Below, one piece after another: positions 17,892 through 26,076 of a DNA stretch of 64,000 nucleotides (position 1 is the stretch's first letter; each line of letters starts with the position of its first letter). Source of the DNA: Rhizobium sp. R711. Lineage in GTDB: Bacteria > Pseudomonadota > Alphaproteobacteria > Rhizobiales > Rhizobiaceae. The position numbers and the translations under genes were made by a program. The notes beneath the pieces are model-generated. The model saw nothing but the letters and a program-made list of their open reading frames with translations. It was not told the DNA's origin and ran no database searches. The stretch is taken from positions 62,001-126,000 of the forward strand of contig NZ_LOKZ01000035.1 of assembly GCF_002211365.1 (NCBI RefSeq), written 5' to 3'.

Positions 17892-18293
17892 ATGCGTTTT
17901 ATCAATCCCATCCCATTCGTTCGCGACATAGATCGCTCCAGGGAATTCTACCGCAAGACACTTGGCCTGCAGATTTTGGAGGACTTTGGAAACTTCGTCC
18001 TTTTCGAGACTGGCTTTGCAATTCACGACGGAACGTCCCTTGAACAAACGATCTGGCGGCAATCGTTTTTCGCTGAAGAACCCTATGGGCGAAGAAATCT
18101 GCTTTTGTATTTTGAACATGAGGATGTCGATGTGGCCTTCGAAAACATCGCACCGCATGTCGAGCTGATCCATCCCGTCGAACGGCAGGCATGGGGTCAG
18201 AGGGTGTTCCGTTTTTATGACCCTGACAGGCATGCGATCGAGATCGGGGAGCCTCAAAATCCTGGACCTCCGAGCCATTCGCAGAAGTCGTGA
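17892..18293 (+). CDS. VOC family protein
   Basis: This is a 133-residue glyoxalase-fold protein beginning MRFINPIPFVRDIDRSREFY after a good AAAGGA site. The metal-binding positions are not all canonical; the C-terminal DPDRHAIEIGEP holds the usual Glu. An upstream in-frame ATG would run back through the methyltransferase gene and is rejected. The substrate is unknown. A strong intrinsic terminator follows about 90 bp later. Confidence 0.85.
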   Translation: MRFINPIPFVRDIDRSREFYRKTLGLQILEDFGNFVLFETGFAIHDGTSLEQTIWRQSFFAEEPYGRRNLLLYFEHEDVDVAFENIAPHVELIHPVERQAWGQRVFRFYDPDRHAIEIGEPQNPGPPSHSQKS

Positions 18294-18380
18294 TCTTCGC
18301 GACAAGATCGCCAGCTCTGGAAACTCCCGGCGATCCCTGTCGCGAGCCGCCTGATTGGGGATATTCCAGAATCCGTCAAA

Positions 18381-18407
18381 GGCCCGCATTTCGTACGGGC
18401 CTTTTTT
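18381..18407 (+). terminator. Intrinsic terminator after the VOC gene
   Basis: GGCCCG and CGGGCC pair around a 9-base loop and are followed by TTTTTT. It would end the tlyA - methyltransferase - VOC transcript before the convergent chemoreceptor gene. Confidence 0.75.
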
Positions 18408-18426
18408 GTTCTGAGCTCGATGCGCC

Positions 18427-20247
18427 TCAGGCAGCGCGATGGCTGTACGCGGCAGCCTGGGATGCGGCCTGCAGATTGAACTGGCTCAGCAACTGCATCA
18501 GCTTCGCCGCCTCCTGCGCCAACCCATGGCTCGCTGCAGTCTGTTCTTCAACCATGGCGGCATTCTGTTGCGTGCCCTGGTCCATCGTGTTGACGGCCGT
18601 GTTGATCTCGGCGAGTCCGGTCGATTGCTCGCGGGTCGCGGTGACGATCGCATCGACATGACGGCTGATCTCCTGGACCTGGCCGACGATCGCTTCCAAC
18701 GCCTTTCCGGTGTCGCCAACGAGCGTGACGCCCGAGCGGACCTGATCGTTGGAGGCGCTGATCAGGCCCTCGATTTCCTTCGCGGCCTTAGCCGAACGCT
18801 GCGCCAATTCGCGTACTTCCTGAGCGACGACGGCAAAGCCCTTGCCGGCTTCACCGGCACGGGCAGCCTCCACGCCAGCGTTCAGCGCCAGCAGATTGGT
18901 CTGGAAGGCGATGTCGTCGATCACGCCGATAATATTGGCGATCTTCTGCGACGACTGCGCAATTTCGGTCATCGCGGAAACCGCCTTGCGAACGATGTTG
19001 CCGGACTCTTCCGCGCCGGAGCGTGTACGAGTGACCAGCGTGCCGGCTTCTTCCGCGCGACGCGCCGTGTCCTTGACGGTCGTCGTGATCTCTTCGAGTG
19101 CTGCAGCCGTTTCCTCGATGGAGGCGGCCTGCTGCTCGGTGCGGCGCGCAAGACCGTCCGCGGCCGTGCGGATTTCTCCGGCGCCTGCATCGATCGCATG
19201 AGCATTGTCACCGACCTCCTGAAGGACCGCCCGCAGCTTGGCGATGGAAGTATTGAAATCGCTGCGCAGCCTATCGAGGTGATCAGCGAAAGGTGTCTCG
19301 ATCGTCCGCGTAAGATTGCCGTCGGAGAGCGCGCCCAGCGCCTCCGCGAGCGCACTGACGGCATGCTGGATTTCCGCGGCTTCACGAGCCTTCGAGGCTT
19401 CATTGCGCGAGCGCTCCTGCTGCGCCTGTTCGCGGGTATGCTCGGCGCTGCGTTCGAGGTCGAGGCGTGCGAAGGAGTTGTCGCGGAAGACTGCAACGGC
19501 GGCCGCCATGTCGCCGATCTCGTCCTTGCGCCCGACATAGGGAACGGCCGCGTCGAGATCGCCGTCTGCCAGACGGGCCATGCGGGTGGCGATCGTCGAG
19601 ATCGGCTGTGAAATACGCTTCCAGGCGAGGAACGCGGCAGCCACAGCGACGGCCAGCGCGACGGCGAGGCCACCGACGATCGACAGGACGCCCGCGCTGT
19701 AGTTGCCGGCTGCGGCGGCGAGCGCCGCATCGGTCGACTGCCGATCCTTTGCCAGCATTCCGTCAACGAGGGTCTGAATGTTGTTGGCGGACATCGAGAG
19801 TTCGCCACGATAGAGAATGTTCGCCTGGCTGCGCTTATTATCAAGCGCGAGGGCAACGATCTTGTCGGCAAGTGCGGCATCGTTGGCGAGCGCCTTCTGC
19901 AACCGGCCGAAATTCTGGCTCATGTAGTCGCTCTTCGGCTGCTTTTCGAACGCGTCGATCGCGGTGGCGAGACGCTGGCGGCGGGCCTTCAGCGTCGTCT
20001 CGGCGTTGCGGAAGTCCGTCTTGCCGGTGGCCAGGAGATAGTCGGCGTAGCTGCGGCGAACGTCGTTCAGCGTCGTGACGATCGCATGAAGCCGCTCGCT
20101 GTTCGGAATGTTCTGTGCGCCGATCTGCCGGGTGTTGGCTTCCAGATTGGTCAGCGAGAAGGCCGCGATCGCACCCTGTACCAAGGCAATGAAAACAAGA
20201 GACAGGAAGAGAAGTGGAAGGAGCGTTTTTATCTTCAGTTTGGACAT
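18427..20247 (-). CDS. Methyl-accepting chemotaxis protein
   Basis: This is a 606-residue transmembrane chemoreceptor with TM1 at about 10-32 (LLPLLFLSLVFIALVQGAIA), a helical periplasmic sensor, TM2 at about 190-212, HAMP and a signalling domain. The hairpin tip sequence is the same as in the receptor at 13.6-15.6 kb (VIDDIAFQTNLLALNAG, GKGFAVVAQEVRELAQRS), and the flanking methylation helices are very similar, so the two are close paralogues there. The periplasmic domains differ. The C-terminus ends HRAA and has no CheR-docking pentapeptide. The ligand is unknown. Confidence 0.95.
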   Translation of the reverse strand: MSKLKIKTLLPLLFLSLVFIALVQGAIAAFSLTNLEANTRQIGAQNIPNSERLHAIVTTLNDVRRSYADYLLATGKTDFRNAETTLKARRQRLATAIDAFEKQPKSDYMSQNFGRLQKALANDAALADKIVALALDNKRSQANILYRGELSMSANNIQTLVDGMLAKDRQSTDAALAAAAGNYSAGVLSIVGGLAVALAVAVAAAFLAWKRISQPISTIATRMARLADGDLDAAVPYVGRKDEIGDMAAAVAVFRDNSFARLDLERSAEHTREQAQQERSRNEASKAREAAEIQHAVSALAEALGALSDGNLTRTIETPFADHLDRLRSDFNTSIAKLRAVLQEVGDNAHAIDAGAGEIRTAADGLARRTEQQAASIEETAAALEEITTTVKDTARRAEEAGTLVTRTRSGAEESGNIVRKAVSAMTEIAQSSQKIANIIGVIDDIAFQTNLLALNAGVEAARAGEAGKGFAVVAQEVRELAQRSAKAAKEIEGLISASNDQVRSGVTLVGDTGKALEAIVGQVQEISRHVDAIVTATREQSTGLAEINTAVNTMDQGTQQNAAMVEEQTAASHGLAQEAAKLMQLLSQFNLQAASQAAAYSHRAA

Positions 20248-20468
20248 GGGGCGGTCTCATGCGGCCAAAGTGACAAGGCCCAACCGATCTGGATCGATCG
20301 CCTGGGCGCCACTCGCCTTGGTGATATCGGAAAACAATACGGACGATATCCGTCATGCGTCATGCATTGGATCTCACTAGAGACCAAGATCCGTAAGATT
20401 TGATTAAAAGTAATATGATTCGAGCGTGTTCGCCGCGTGGCGGAGTCGGTAGCCGCATGTAAACAGAA

Positions 20469-20489
20469 ATGCCCGCGACAAGCGGGCAT
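20469..20489 (-). terminator. Intrinsic terminator after the enoyl-CoA hydratase gene
   Basis: ATGCCCGC and GCGGGCAT pair around a 5-base loop 35 bp beyond the stop of the minus-strand gene. The minus strand then reads TTCTGTTT. Confidence 0.6.
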
Positions 20490-20523
20490 CCGATCAGGCT
20501 CTTGACGTTCAAACTTTCCGGCG

Positions 20524-21276
20524 TCAGCGGTGCATGAAAGCTTCGAACGCGGCCCTTGCTTCGGCGCTGTGGAGACGCTCGAAGAAATGGCGTGCCTCAT
20601 CATCGATGCGGGCGATGATCTCCTCGCGGTCGCCGCGGATCAGGTTGCGAGCGATCTTGAGCGCTTCCGGCGGCTTGGCTGCGAGCTTGGCAGCGGTTGC
20701 GAGCGTCGTGGCTTCGACCGCATCGGGTGCTGAGACCTTCCAGACAAGTCCCGCTTCCCGTGCTTCCTCGCCCGAGAAACCCTCGCCAAGAGCCAGAAGC
20801 GCGAAGGCGCGCTGATGCCCCATGATACGCGGCGCAAGGAGGCTGGACGCCGCTTCCGGAACGAGGGCGAGATCGACGAACGGAGTGCGGAACTGGCTGC
20901 GTGCGGAGGCGATGGTCAGATCGCAATGCATGTGCATCGTGGTTCCGATACCGATTGCCAGCCCGTCGACGCCCGAGACGATCGGCTTCTCGGAGCGGAC
21001 CATGGCATAGAGGAATTCGACGATCTCTCGAGGCATCGCGCCGCCCATCGCAGCAGCAAGGAAATCACCGAGATCGTTGCCGGCGGAGAAGCAGCCCTCG
21101 GTGCCGAGAACGGCCGTCGCCTTGATCGCCGCATCGGCATTGGCGGCAATCAAGGCGTCAGCCATTTTCCGATACATCGCGCGGGTGATGGCGTTCTTCT
21201 TTTCCGGCCTGTTGAACCGGATGATCTGGATGCCGGGGTGGGCGGCATTCTGCTCGACGATGACCTGCTCTGTCAT
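20524..21276 (-). CDS. Enoyl-CoA hydratase/isomerase family protein
   Basis: This 250-residue crotonase-fold enzyme has the oxyanion-hole segment GCFSAGNDLGDF, the second CoA-binding loop DGLAIGIGTTMHMHCDLTIA, and VPEAASSLLAPRIMG, which resembles isomerase-type (ECI/PaaG-like) members as much as hydratases. It begins 9 bp after the acyl-CoA dehydrogenase stop on the same strand, so they form an operon for two successive beta-oxidation-type steps. The acyl chain is unknown. A LiuR-like operator upstream of the operon would fit branched-chain amino acid or fatty acid breakdown. Confidence 0.92.
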   Translation of the reverse strand: MTEQVIVEQNAAHPGIQIIRFNRPEKKNAITRAMYRKMADALIAANADAAIKATAVLGTEGCFSAGNDLGDFLAAAMGGAMPREIVEFLYAMVRSEKPIVSGVDGLAIGIGTTMHMHCDLTIASARSQFRTPFVDLALVPEAASSLLAPRIMGHQRAFALLALGEGFSGEEAREAGLVWKVSAPDAVEATTLATAAKLAAKPPEALKIARNLIRGDREEIIARIDDEARHFFERLHSAEARAAFEAFMHR

Positions 21277-21285
21277 GATGGTTCC

Positions 21286-23064
21286 TTAGGCGAGAACGAC
21301 TTTTGCGGCCGCAAGGCTTGCAGCACCGTTGACGACGCAGTCTTTCAGCGCCGTTACTTCCGAAAGAAGATTTTCTGCAGCAAAGCGGCAGAGCGCGATG
21401 CGCCCTTCGGCCCCACCGTCCGGCGCCTGAGCGAACCCGCCCTTTGCCAGGTAGCAACCGGTCAGAACAAGGCCGAACATCCGTTGATAGGGCGTCGCGC
21501 CGGCCAGCGCCTCTGTCACCTTACCCTCACGAACCTGCGCCAGCAGCCAATCCGTCGCTTCACCAAGGTCCGTTATGGCGGCATCGAGCCGATTTGCCGT
21601 CGCGCCGAAGCCGTCCAGGTTGGAATGGCGAACCTCATCGGCGATCTGCTTCAAATCGGCGATGAAGGCGTGCACCTGCTCGCCGTTCGAGAGCGTCAAT
21701 TTGCGGGTGACGAGATCGATTGCCTGAATGCCATTCGTGCCCTCGTAGATCGGCGCAATGCGCGCATCGCGCAGGTAGCGCGCGGCCCCCGTCTCCTCGA
21801 TGAAGCCCATGCCGCCATGGACCTGAATGCCGAGCGAGGCAACGTCGACGCCGACATCGGTGGAAAAGGACTTGGCGATCGGAGTCAGCAGGGCAGCGCG
21901 CTCCTGCCAATGCTGTTTGCGGTCCGAAGCACGATGCGACATGTCGATGGCGTGGGCGCAGGCGTAGGAAATCGCGCGCGCCCCCTGAGTCAGCGCCTTC
22001 ATCGTCAGGAGCATCCGAGTAACATCGGGGTGTTCGATGATCGGGCTCATGCCGCCGCCCGTCCAGCCCGGTGCCTTCCCCTGGGTACGCTCTTTCGCAT
22101 AGGCGGTCGCCTTCTGCGTCGCCGCCTCGGCAACGGCAACGCCCTGCATACCGACGGCAAGGCGAGCATTGTTCATCATCGTGAACATGCAGGCGAGGCC
22201 CTTGTTCTCTTCGCCGACCAGCCAGCCGATCGCGCCCTTCTCGGAGCCGAACCTGCCGTCGCCATAGATCATCGTGCAGGTCGGCGAGCCGTGGATGCCG
22301 AGCTTGTGCTCCAGCGAATGCGCAAAGAGATCGTTGCGAGCGCCGAGCGATCCGTCGGGATTGACGAGAAACTTCGGCACGAGAAACAGGGAGATGCCGC
22401 GTGTTCCGGCCGGCGCATCCGGCAGACGGGCGAGAACCAGGTGAACGATGTTGTCTGCGGCGTCATGCTCGCCCCAGGTGATGAAGATCTTCTGGCCGAA
22501 GATGCGGTAGCTGCCGTCATCCCGGCGTTCGGCCCGCGTCTTGAGCACACCGAGGTCGGAGCCGGCGTGTGGCTCGGTCAGGTTCATCGTACCTGTCCAT
22601 TCACCGGAGACAAGCTTCGAGAGGTAGGTATTCTTGAGGTGGTCGGAGGCGTGATTGTTGATGGCTTCGATTGCCCCCATGGTCAGCGTCGGGCAGAGCG
22701 CGAACGCCATCGATCCGGAGTTCCACATTTCGAGCGCCGCGACGTTCAGCATGTACGGCAGCCCCTGCCCGCCGAACTCCTCTGGTGCCGTCAGGCCGTT
22801 CCAGCCGCCAGCGATCCAGTTCTGATAGAGATCCCGCCAACCATCCGGCGTCACCACCTTACCATCAACGAGGCGCGAACCCTGACGGTCGCCAGTCTCG
22901 GCAAGCGGCGCCACTTCATCCGTGGCAAATCGCCCCGCTTCATGAAGGATGGCATCGACGAGATCCTCGCCGAGATCGCCCAACAAGCCGGCCTCTATTG
23001 CACTCCCCAAGCCGGCAACATGCTTCAGGGTGAACACAATCTCCTCGACGGGCGCCTTGTACAT
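21286..23064 (-). CDS. Acyl-CoA dehydrogenase, long (about 590 aa) subfamily
   Basis: This 592-residue FAD enzyme introduces an alpha-beta double bond into an acyl-CoA. Visible blocks are LTEPHAGSDLGVLKTRA (FAD and substrate contact), FGQKIFITWGEHD, GGGMSPIIEHPDV, QVHGGMGFIEETGAARYLRD and the catalytic-glutamate region IAPIYEGTNGIQAIDL. A C-terminal extension of about 130 residues is typical of this subfamily, which includes DmdC and several FadE homologues. AGGAG precedes the ATG. It is first in an operon with the enoyl-CoA hydratase. The sequence alone does not show the acyl substrate. Confidence 0.94.
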   Translation of the reverse strand: MYKAPVEEIVFTLKHVAGLGSAIEAGLLGDLGEDLVDAILHEAGRFATDEVAPLAETGDRQGSRLVDGKVVTPDGWRDLYQNWIAGGWNGLTAPEEFGGQGLPYMLNVAALEMWNSGSMAFALCPTLTMGAIEAINNHASDHLKNTYLSKLVSGEWTGTMNLTEPHAGSDLGVLKTRAERRDDGSYRIFGQKIFITWGEHDAADNIVHLVLARLPDAPAGTRGISLFLVPKFLVNPDGSLGARNDLFAHSLEHKLGIHGSPTCTMIYGDGRFGSEKGAIGWLVGEENKGLACMFTMMNNARLAVGMQGVAVAEAATQKATAYAKERTQGKAPGWTGGGMSPIIEHPDVTRMLLTMKALTQGARAISYACAHAIDMSHRASDRKQHWQERAALLTPIAKSFSTDVGVDVASLGIQVHGGMGFIEETGAARYLRDARIAPIYEGTNGIQAIDLVTRKLTLSNGEQVHAFIADLKQIADEVRHSNLDGFGATANRLDAAITDLGEATDWLLAQVREGKVTEALAGATPYQRMFGLVLTGCYLAKGGFAQAPDGGAEGRIALCRFAAENLLSEVTALKDCVVNGAASLAAAKVVLA

Positions 23065-23138
23065 AGCTGATCTCCTCGCATCGCAGGCCGTCGAGCGATA
23101 ACGCCCTCCGGCACCTCCACGGGCAGAGCTAATTGATT

Positions 23139-23154
23139 TTTACGTAAACGTCAA
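23139..23154. promoter_or_regulatory. LiuR-like inverted-repeat operator upstream of the acyl-CoA dehydrogenase operon
   Basis: TTTACGT-AA-ACGTCAA is an inverted repeat (7-2-7, one mismatch) of the form TTxACGTNNACGTxAA. It lies 75-90 bp upstream of the acyl-CoA dehydrogenase start, and a further half-site GACGTAAAA lies 14 bp beyond. This resembles sites bound by MerR-family LiuR regulators of branched-chain amino acid and acyl-CoA catabolism. No regulator gene is in the window. Confidence 0.5.
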
Positions 23155-23245
23155 TTTCAAACTTTCCGACGTAAAATGCACCGGACAGTAACGCATGCCT
23201 TGCATTATCGCGCACTTGCACAAACAACCGTCATAGAGAATCTCT

Positions 23246-24280
23246 ATGGACACTGACCGCCATCGCAAGAGGACCGGCGCACCAATGGATACTTTGCCCG
23301 CCAACATTCCCGGACTCGTGTGGGCCTACCGCTTTCCGCCAGAGGGCGGCAAGGCAATACGCCTCCCAAACAGCGCGCCGCAGGCTGAGCTGACCAACGG
23401 TGGCGGCTTCTACTGGCTGCATCTGAACCTTGCCGATGCCCGCGTTCCCGGCCTGCTCGACAGCATCGAGGGCTTGAACGACGATGCCAAGGCAGCCTTG
23501 ATCACCCGTGACACGCATGCGGTGATGACCGTCGACGAACAGATGCTCTACGGCACGCTTGTCGATTGCCAGCGGGAGTTCGATCACGAGACTGCCGATC
23601 TCGGCTGGCTGCACTTTGCGATATCGGATCGCTTCATCATCACGACGCGGCTACAGCCGCTCCGCAGCATCGAACGCGCTCGCGCACTTGTGGAGAAGAA
23701 CCCGGCAAAATTCGAACGACCCGTCGACCTGTTCGAGATCCTGGTAATCGAATTCCAGCGCACGCTGATCTCTATCGTCATGGAAATGACGGATGAGCTC
23801 AACGTTATCGAGGATTTCGTTTACGACAACTCGCCACGCGACGAACGCCGGCGGCTGGCGCCGGTGCGACGCACGGTCGTCAGGCTGCACCGGCACCTGA
23901 GAACCGTGCTGGCCCTGATGCGTCGCGCTGCCGCCTCGCATGATGACGAAATGCCCTTCGGCTTCGATGATGTTGCGACGCGACTGACGAGCCGCCTCGA
24001 AACCGTCGATCACGATATTTATGCACTGCAGGATCGAGCGCGCTTGCTGCATGAAGAGATCGACTCGAAGCTGTCTTCCGAGACGAACCGCCACCTCTAC
24101 ATCCTGTCAATCATGACAGCCTTCCTGCTGCCGCCCACCTTGGTAACGGGTTTCTTCGGCATGAACACCACCAACCTGCCTTTTGCTGAAGGCAGCGGCG
24201 GCACGGAATATGCCGTGGCCCTCATCATCGCTTCTATCCTGCTGGCATGGTGGCTATTGAGGCGCGTTCGCATTCTCTGA
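23246..24280 (+). CDS. zntB: CorA/ZntB-family zinc/divalent metal transporter
   Basis: This 344-residue CorA-superfamily membrane protein has a long cytoplasmic N-terminal domain followed by two C-terminal transmembrane helices, ILSIMTAFLLPPTLVTGFFG and ALIIASILLAWWLL. The pore signature is GMNTTNLPF, which fits ZntB-like members better than CorA (GMN then MPE). Such proteins form pentamers and move Zn2+ or Mg2+. Two starts are possible: ATG 23246, with AGAGA 6 bp upstream, and ATG 23285, with GAGGA 11 bp upstream. The operator between it and the divergent acyl-CoA dehydrogenase probably serves the latter. Confidence 0.88.
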   Translation: MDTDRHRKRTGAPMDTLPANIPGLVWAYRFPPEGGKAIRLPNSAPQAELTNGGGFYWLHLNLADARVPGLLDSIEGLNDDAKAALITRDTHAVMTVDEQMLYGTLVDCQREFDHETADLGWLHFAISDRFIITTRLQPLRSIERARALVEKNPAKFERPVDLFEILVIEFQRTLISIVMEMTDELNVIEDFVYDNSPRDERRRLAPVRRTVVRLHRHLRTVLALMRRAAASHDDEMPFGFDDVATRLTSRLETVDHDIYALQDRARLLHEEIDSKLSSETNRHLYILSIMTAFLLPPTLVTGFFGMNTTNLPFAEGSGGTEYAVALIIASILLAWWLLRRVRIL

Positions 24281-24290
24281 ATGCAGAAGA

Positions 24291-24308
24291 CCCGGCATTG
24301 CTGCCGGG
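24291..24308. terminator. Hairpin between convergent genes, weak terminator candidate
   Basis: CCCGGCA and TGCCGGG form a 7-bp stem with a 4-base loop between the zntB and BA14K stops. No T-run follows on either strand. Confidence 0.4.
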
Positions 24309-24333
24309 CCTGAAACGTAAGCGCCTGCGTCAC

Positions 24334-24855
24334 TCAATAGTAGGGTGAAACGCACTGCTGACGTGGGCCATTGTACGGCTGAAAGGTATTGTCGTAGACC
24401 CGATAGGAGCGGTAACGAGCTTGGCACCATGCCACGTGACCCGACGCGAGCGGAGCCACGGGCGGTGCGACATAGGTCGGCTGCGAAGCGATTGCACCAC
24501 CGATCACCGCACCGGCGCCAAACGCAGCAAGCGGGAACCAGTATCCGTTGTAGTAGCGGTAACCGTTGCGATAGTAGGGATAGCCGCGATAGCCACCGTA
24601 CCAGCCGGGACGATAGGCTGGGCGATACCCTGGATAATAACCAGGCCGATTGCCGGGATAGTAACCCGACCGGTATCCAGGGCGATAACCGGGGCGGCAA
24701 TACGGGCCACGGCAATACTGGACGTTCTCTACGGCACCAGACTTTTCGACCTGCGGCAAGGCTGGCATCTGCATCGCCTGCGAGGACGCATAGCCACTTG
24801 CCAGCGTGACGAAGGAAACGGCGGCAATCGCTATCTTCTTAAAAAATCCAGTCAT
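24334..24855 (-). CDS. BA14K family exported protein
   Basis: This 173-residue protein has a signal peptide or N-terminal anchor (1-28, KKIAIAAVSFVTLASGYA), then a region at 48-105 very rich in Tyr, Gly, Arg and Pro built from repeats such as RPGYRPGYR and YYPGYRP. A hydrophobic Gly/Ala segment (108-123) follows. The C-terminal BA14K signature is HVAWCQARYRSYRVYDNTF, with Cys144 and Cys168 likely paired. The family was named for an immunoreactive Brucella protein and is common in Rhizobiales envelopes. The exact role is unknown. It converges with zntB and diverges from a secreted lysozyme-like gene. Confidence 0.9.
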   Translation of the reverse strand: MTGFFKKIAIAAVSFVTLASGYASSQAMQMPALPQVEKSGAVENVQYCRGPYCRPGYRPGYRSGYYPGNRPGYYPGYRPAYRPGWYGGYRGYPYYRNGYRYYNGYWFPLAAFGAGAVIGGAIASQPTYVAPPVAPLASGHVAWCQARYRSYRVYDNTFQPYNGPRQQCVSPYY

Positions 24856-25010
24856 GGAATCTCCATTCCCAGGTTGGAATATGCGCGCATAATAACGCCA
24901 AGGCTATGAAAACGTTCCAATGACCGGTTTTCATGCCGTTGTTGCAACTTTCCGTTTTTAAGCGATCGCGGATTAACTGGACATTAACCGCCTTTCACCA
25001 CGCTCACTCC

Positions 25011-26006
25011 ATGAAGCAATCCTGGAGAAATCTTCTGCTTCGCTTGCTGGTTCCGGCGTTTGTCGTCGGGACTCCGTTTCAGGCTGTGGCCGCTGACACC
25101 CTTCCCTGGAAGAACCCCGATAACGCCCTCGTCGTCGACGCGTACGAACTGAATACCATCGATTGGGGTTCATTGCTTTCCGACAAACGCATCGCCGCCT
25201 TCATCTCAAAGGCCTCCGACGGACTTCCCGAGAGCTTCTCATGCACCGGCGATCATGCCGGAGACACGGTCGCGCATTGCAAGACCATGTGGCGCAAATA
25301 TGCGGTGAGCCGCGAGCTCTTTCAGACGCGGCGGCTCGTTGCTCGGGCCGCCGGTCTACTATGGGGCTCCTATCACCTTGCACGCCCCGGCAACCCGGTC
25401 GACCAGGCCAACCATTACCTCGATTACGCCGATCCCAAGAACGACGAGATGATGATCCTCGACCTCGAGGGCATCGATCCTCAGAAGTTCATGTCGCTGG
25501 AGGACGCGCAGATATTCGTGGGCCACATCAGGGCAAGAACCGGACGTTACCCGGTTCTCTACACCAACCATAACACCGCTCGCTACATCGCCGCCTACCA
25601 CAACGACTATCCGGTACTGGCCCGGCTGCCGATCTGGTATGCGCGATACAAACCCGATGTGAAGGGCGTGTTCCCGATGGGAAACTGGGACAACTACCTG
25701 ATGTGGCAGTTCTCGTCAGGACTGAATTGCAGCAAGCGCCACTGCCCTTACCGTGTTCCGGGCACCTTGACAGATATCGATGTCAATGTCGCGCCGATGA
25801 ACCGAACCGAGCTTGCAAAGCTATGGGCCCGGGGCAACCTTCTGCCAGCGCGCGAGCCCGACCCGCCACTCATCCTTGCCAAGATCGAGATGGAGCCACG
25901 CGGAAAACCTGCCCAAGGCTTGGCCGCCGCACCGGTAGCATCGGACCCTATCGTCACCTCTTCGATACCCCCGGGCGAAGTCGCTCGTACCCGTCGCGAC
26001 TTCTGA
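25011..26006 (+). CDS. Secreted GH25-family lysozyme-like hydrolase
   Basis: From the ATG at 25011 the protein has 331 residues with a cleavable signal peptide (NLLLRLLVPAFVVGTPFQAVA). The glycoside hydrolase family 25 fold is indicated by VVDAYELNTIDWGSL (Asp43), the catalytic pair in MMILDLEGID (Asp151, Glu153), GSYHLARPGNPVDQANHYLD and WQFSSGLNC. GH25 enzymes cut the N-acetylmuramic acid to N-acetylglucosamine bond of peptidoglycan. There is no phage context, so a role in wall remodelling or attack on other bacteria is possible. Cysteines at 78, 90 and in the C-terminal part suggest disulfides. No clear Shine-Dalgarno is seen before this ATG; an upstream ATG at 24933 would hide the signal peptide. 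Confidence 0.86.
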   Translation: MKQSWRNLLLRLLVPAFVVGTPFQAVAADTLPWKNPDNALVVDAYELNTIDWGSLLSDKRIAAFISKASDGLPESFSCTGDHAGDTVAHCKTMWRKYAVSRELFQTRRLVARAAGLLWGSYHLARPGNPVDQANHYLDYADPKNDEMMILDLEGIDPQKFMSLEDAQIFVGHIRARTGRYPVLYTNHNTARYIAAYHNDYPVLARLPIWYARYKPDVKGVFPMGNWDNYLMWQFSSGLNCSKRHCPYRVPGTLTDIDVNVAPMNRTELAKLWARGNLLPAREPDPPLILAKIEMEPRGKPAQGLAAAPVASDPIVTSSIPPGEVARTRRDF

Positions 26007-26019
26007 GGAGCTCTCTTCC

Positions 26020-26052
26020 AAAAAAAGACCCCGCCTCTCAGAGAGCGGGGTC
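26020..26052 (-). terminator. Intrinsic terminator after the Rieske oxygenase gene
   Basis: GACCCCGC...GCGGGGTC, extended by CTCTC/GAGAG with one bulged C, forms a long stem 25 bp past the minus-strand stop. The minus strand then has seven T. It also lies just after the plus-strand GH25 gene. Confidence 0.75.
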
Positions 26053-26076
26053 ACTTGGGAGGGAGCCTTTTTGGGA

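Noticed and set aside
20815..23070. 751-residue reading frame on the plus strand across the acyl-CoA dehydrogenase and hydratase genes
   Set aside because: It is the antisense shadow of two well-supported minus-strand genes; high GC makes long open antisense frames common, and its sequence has no family features.
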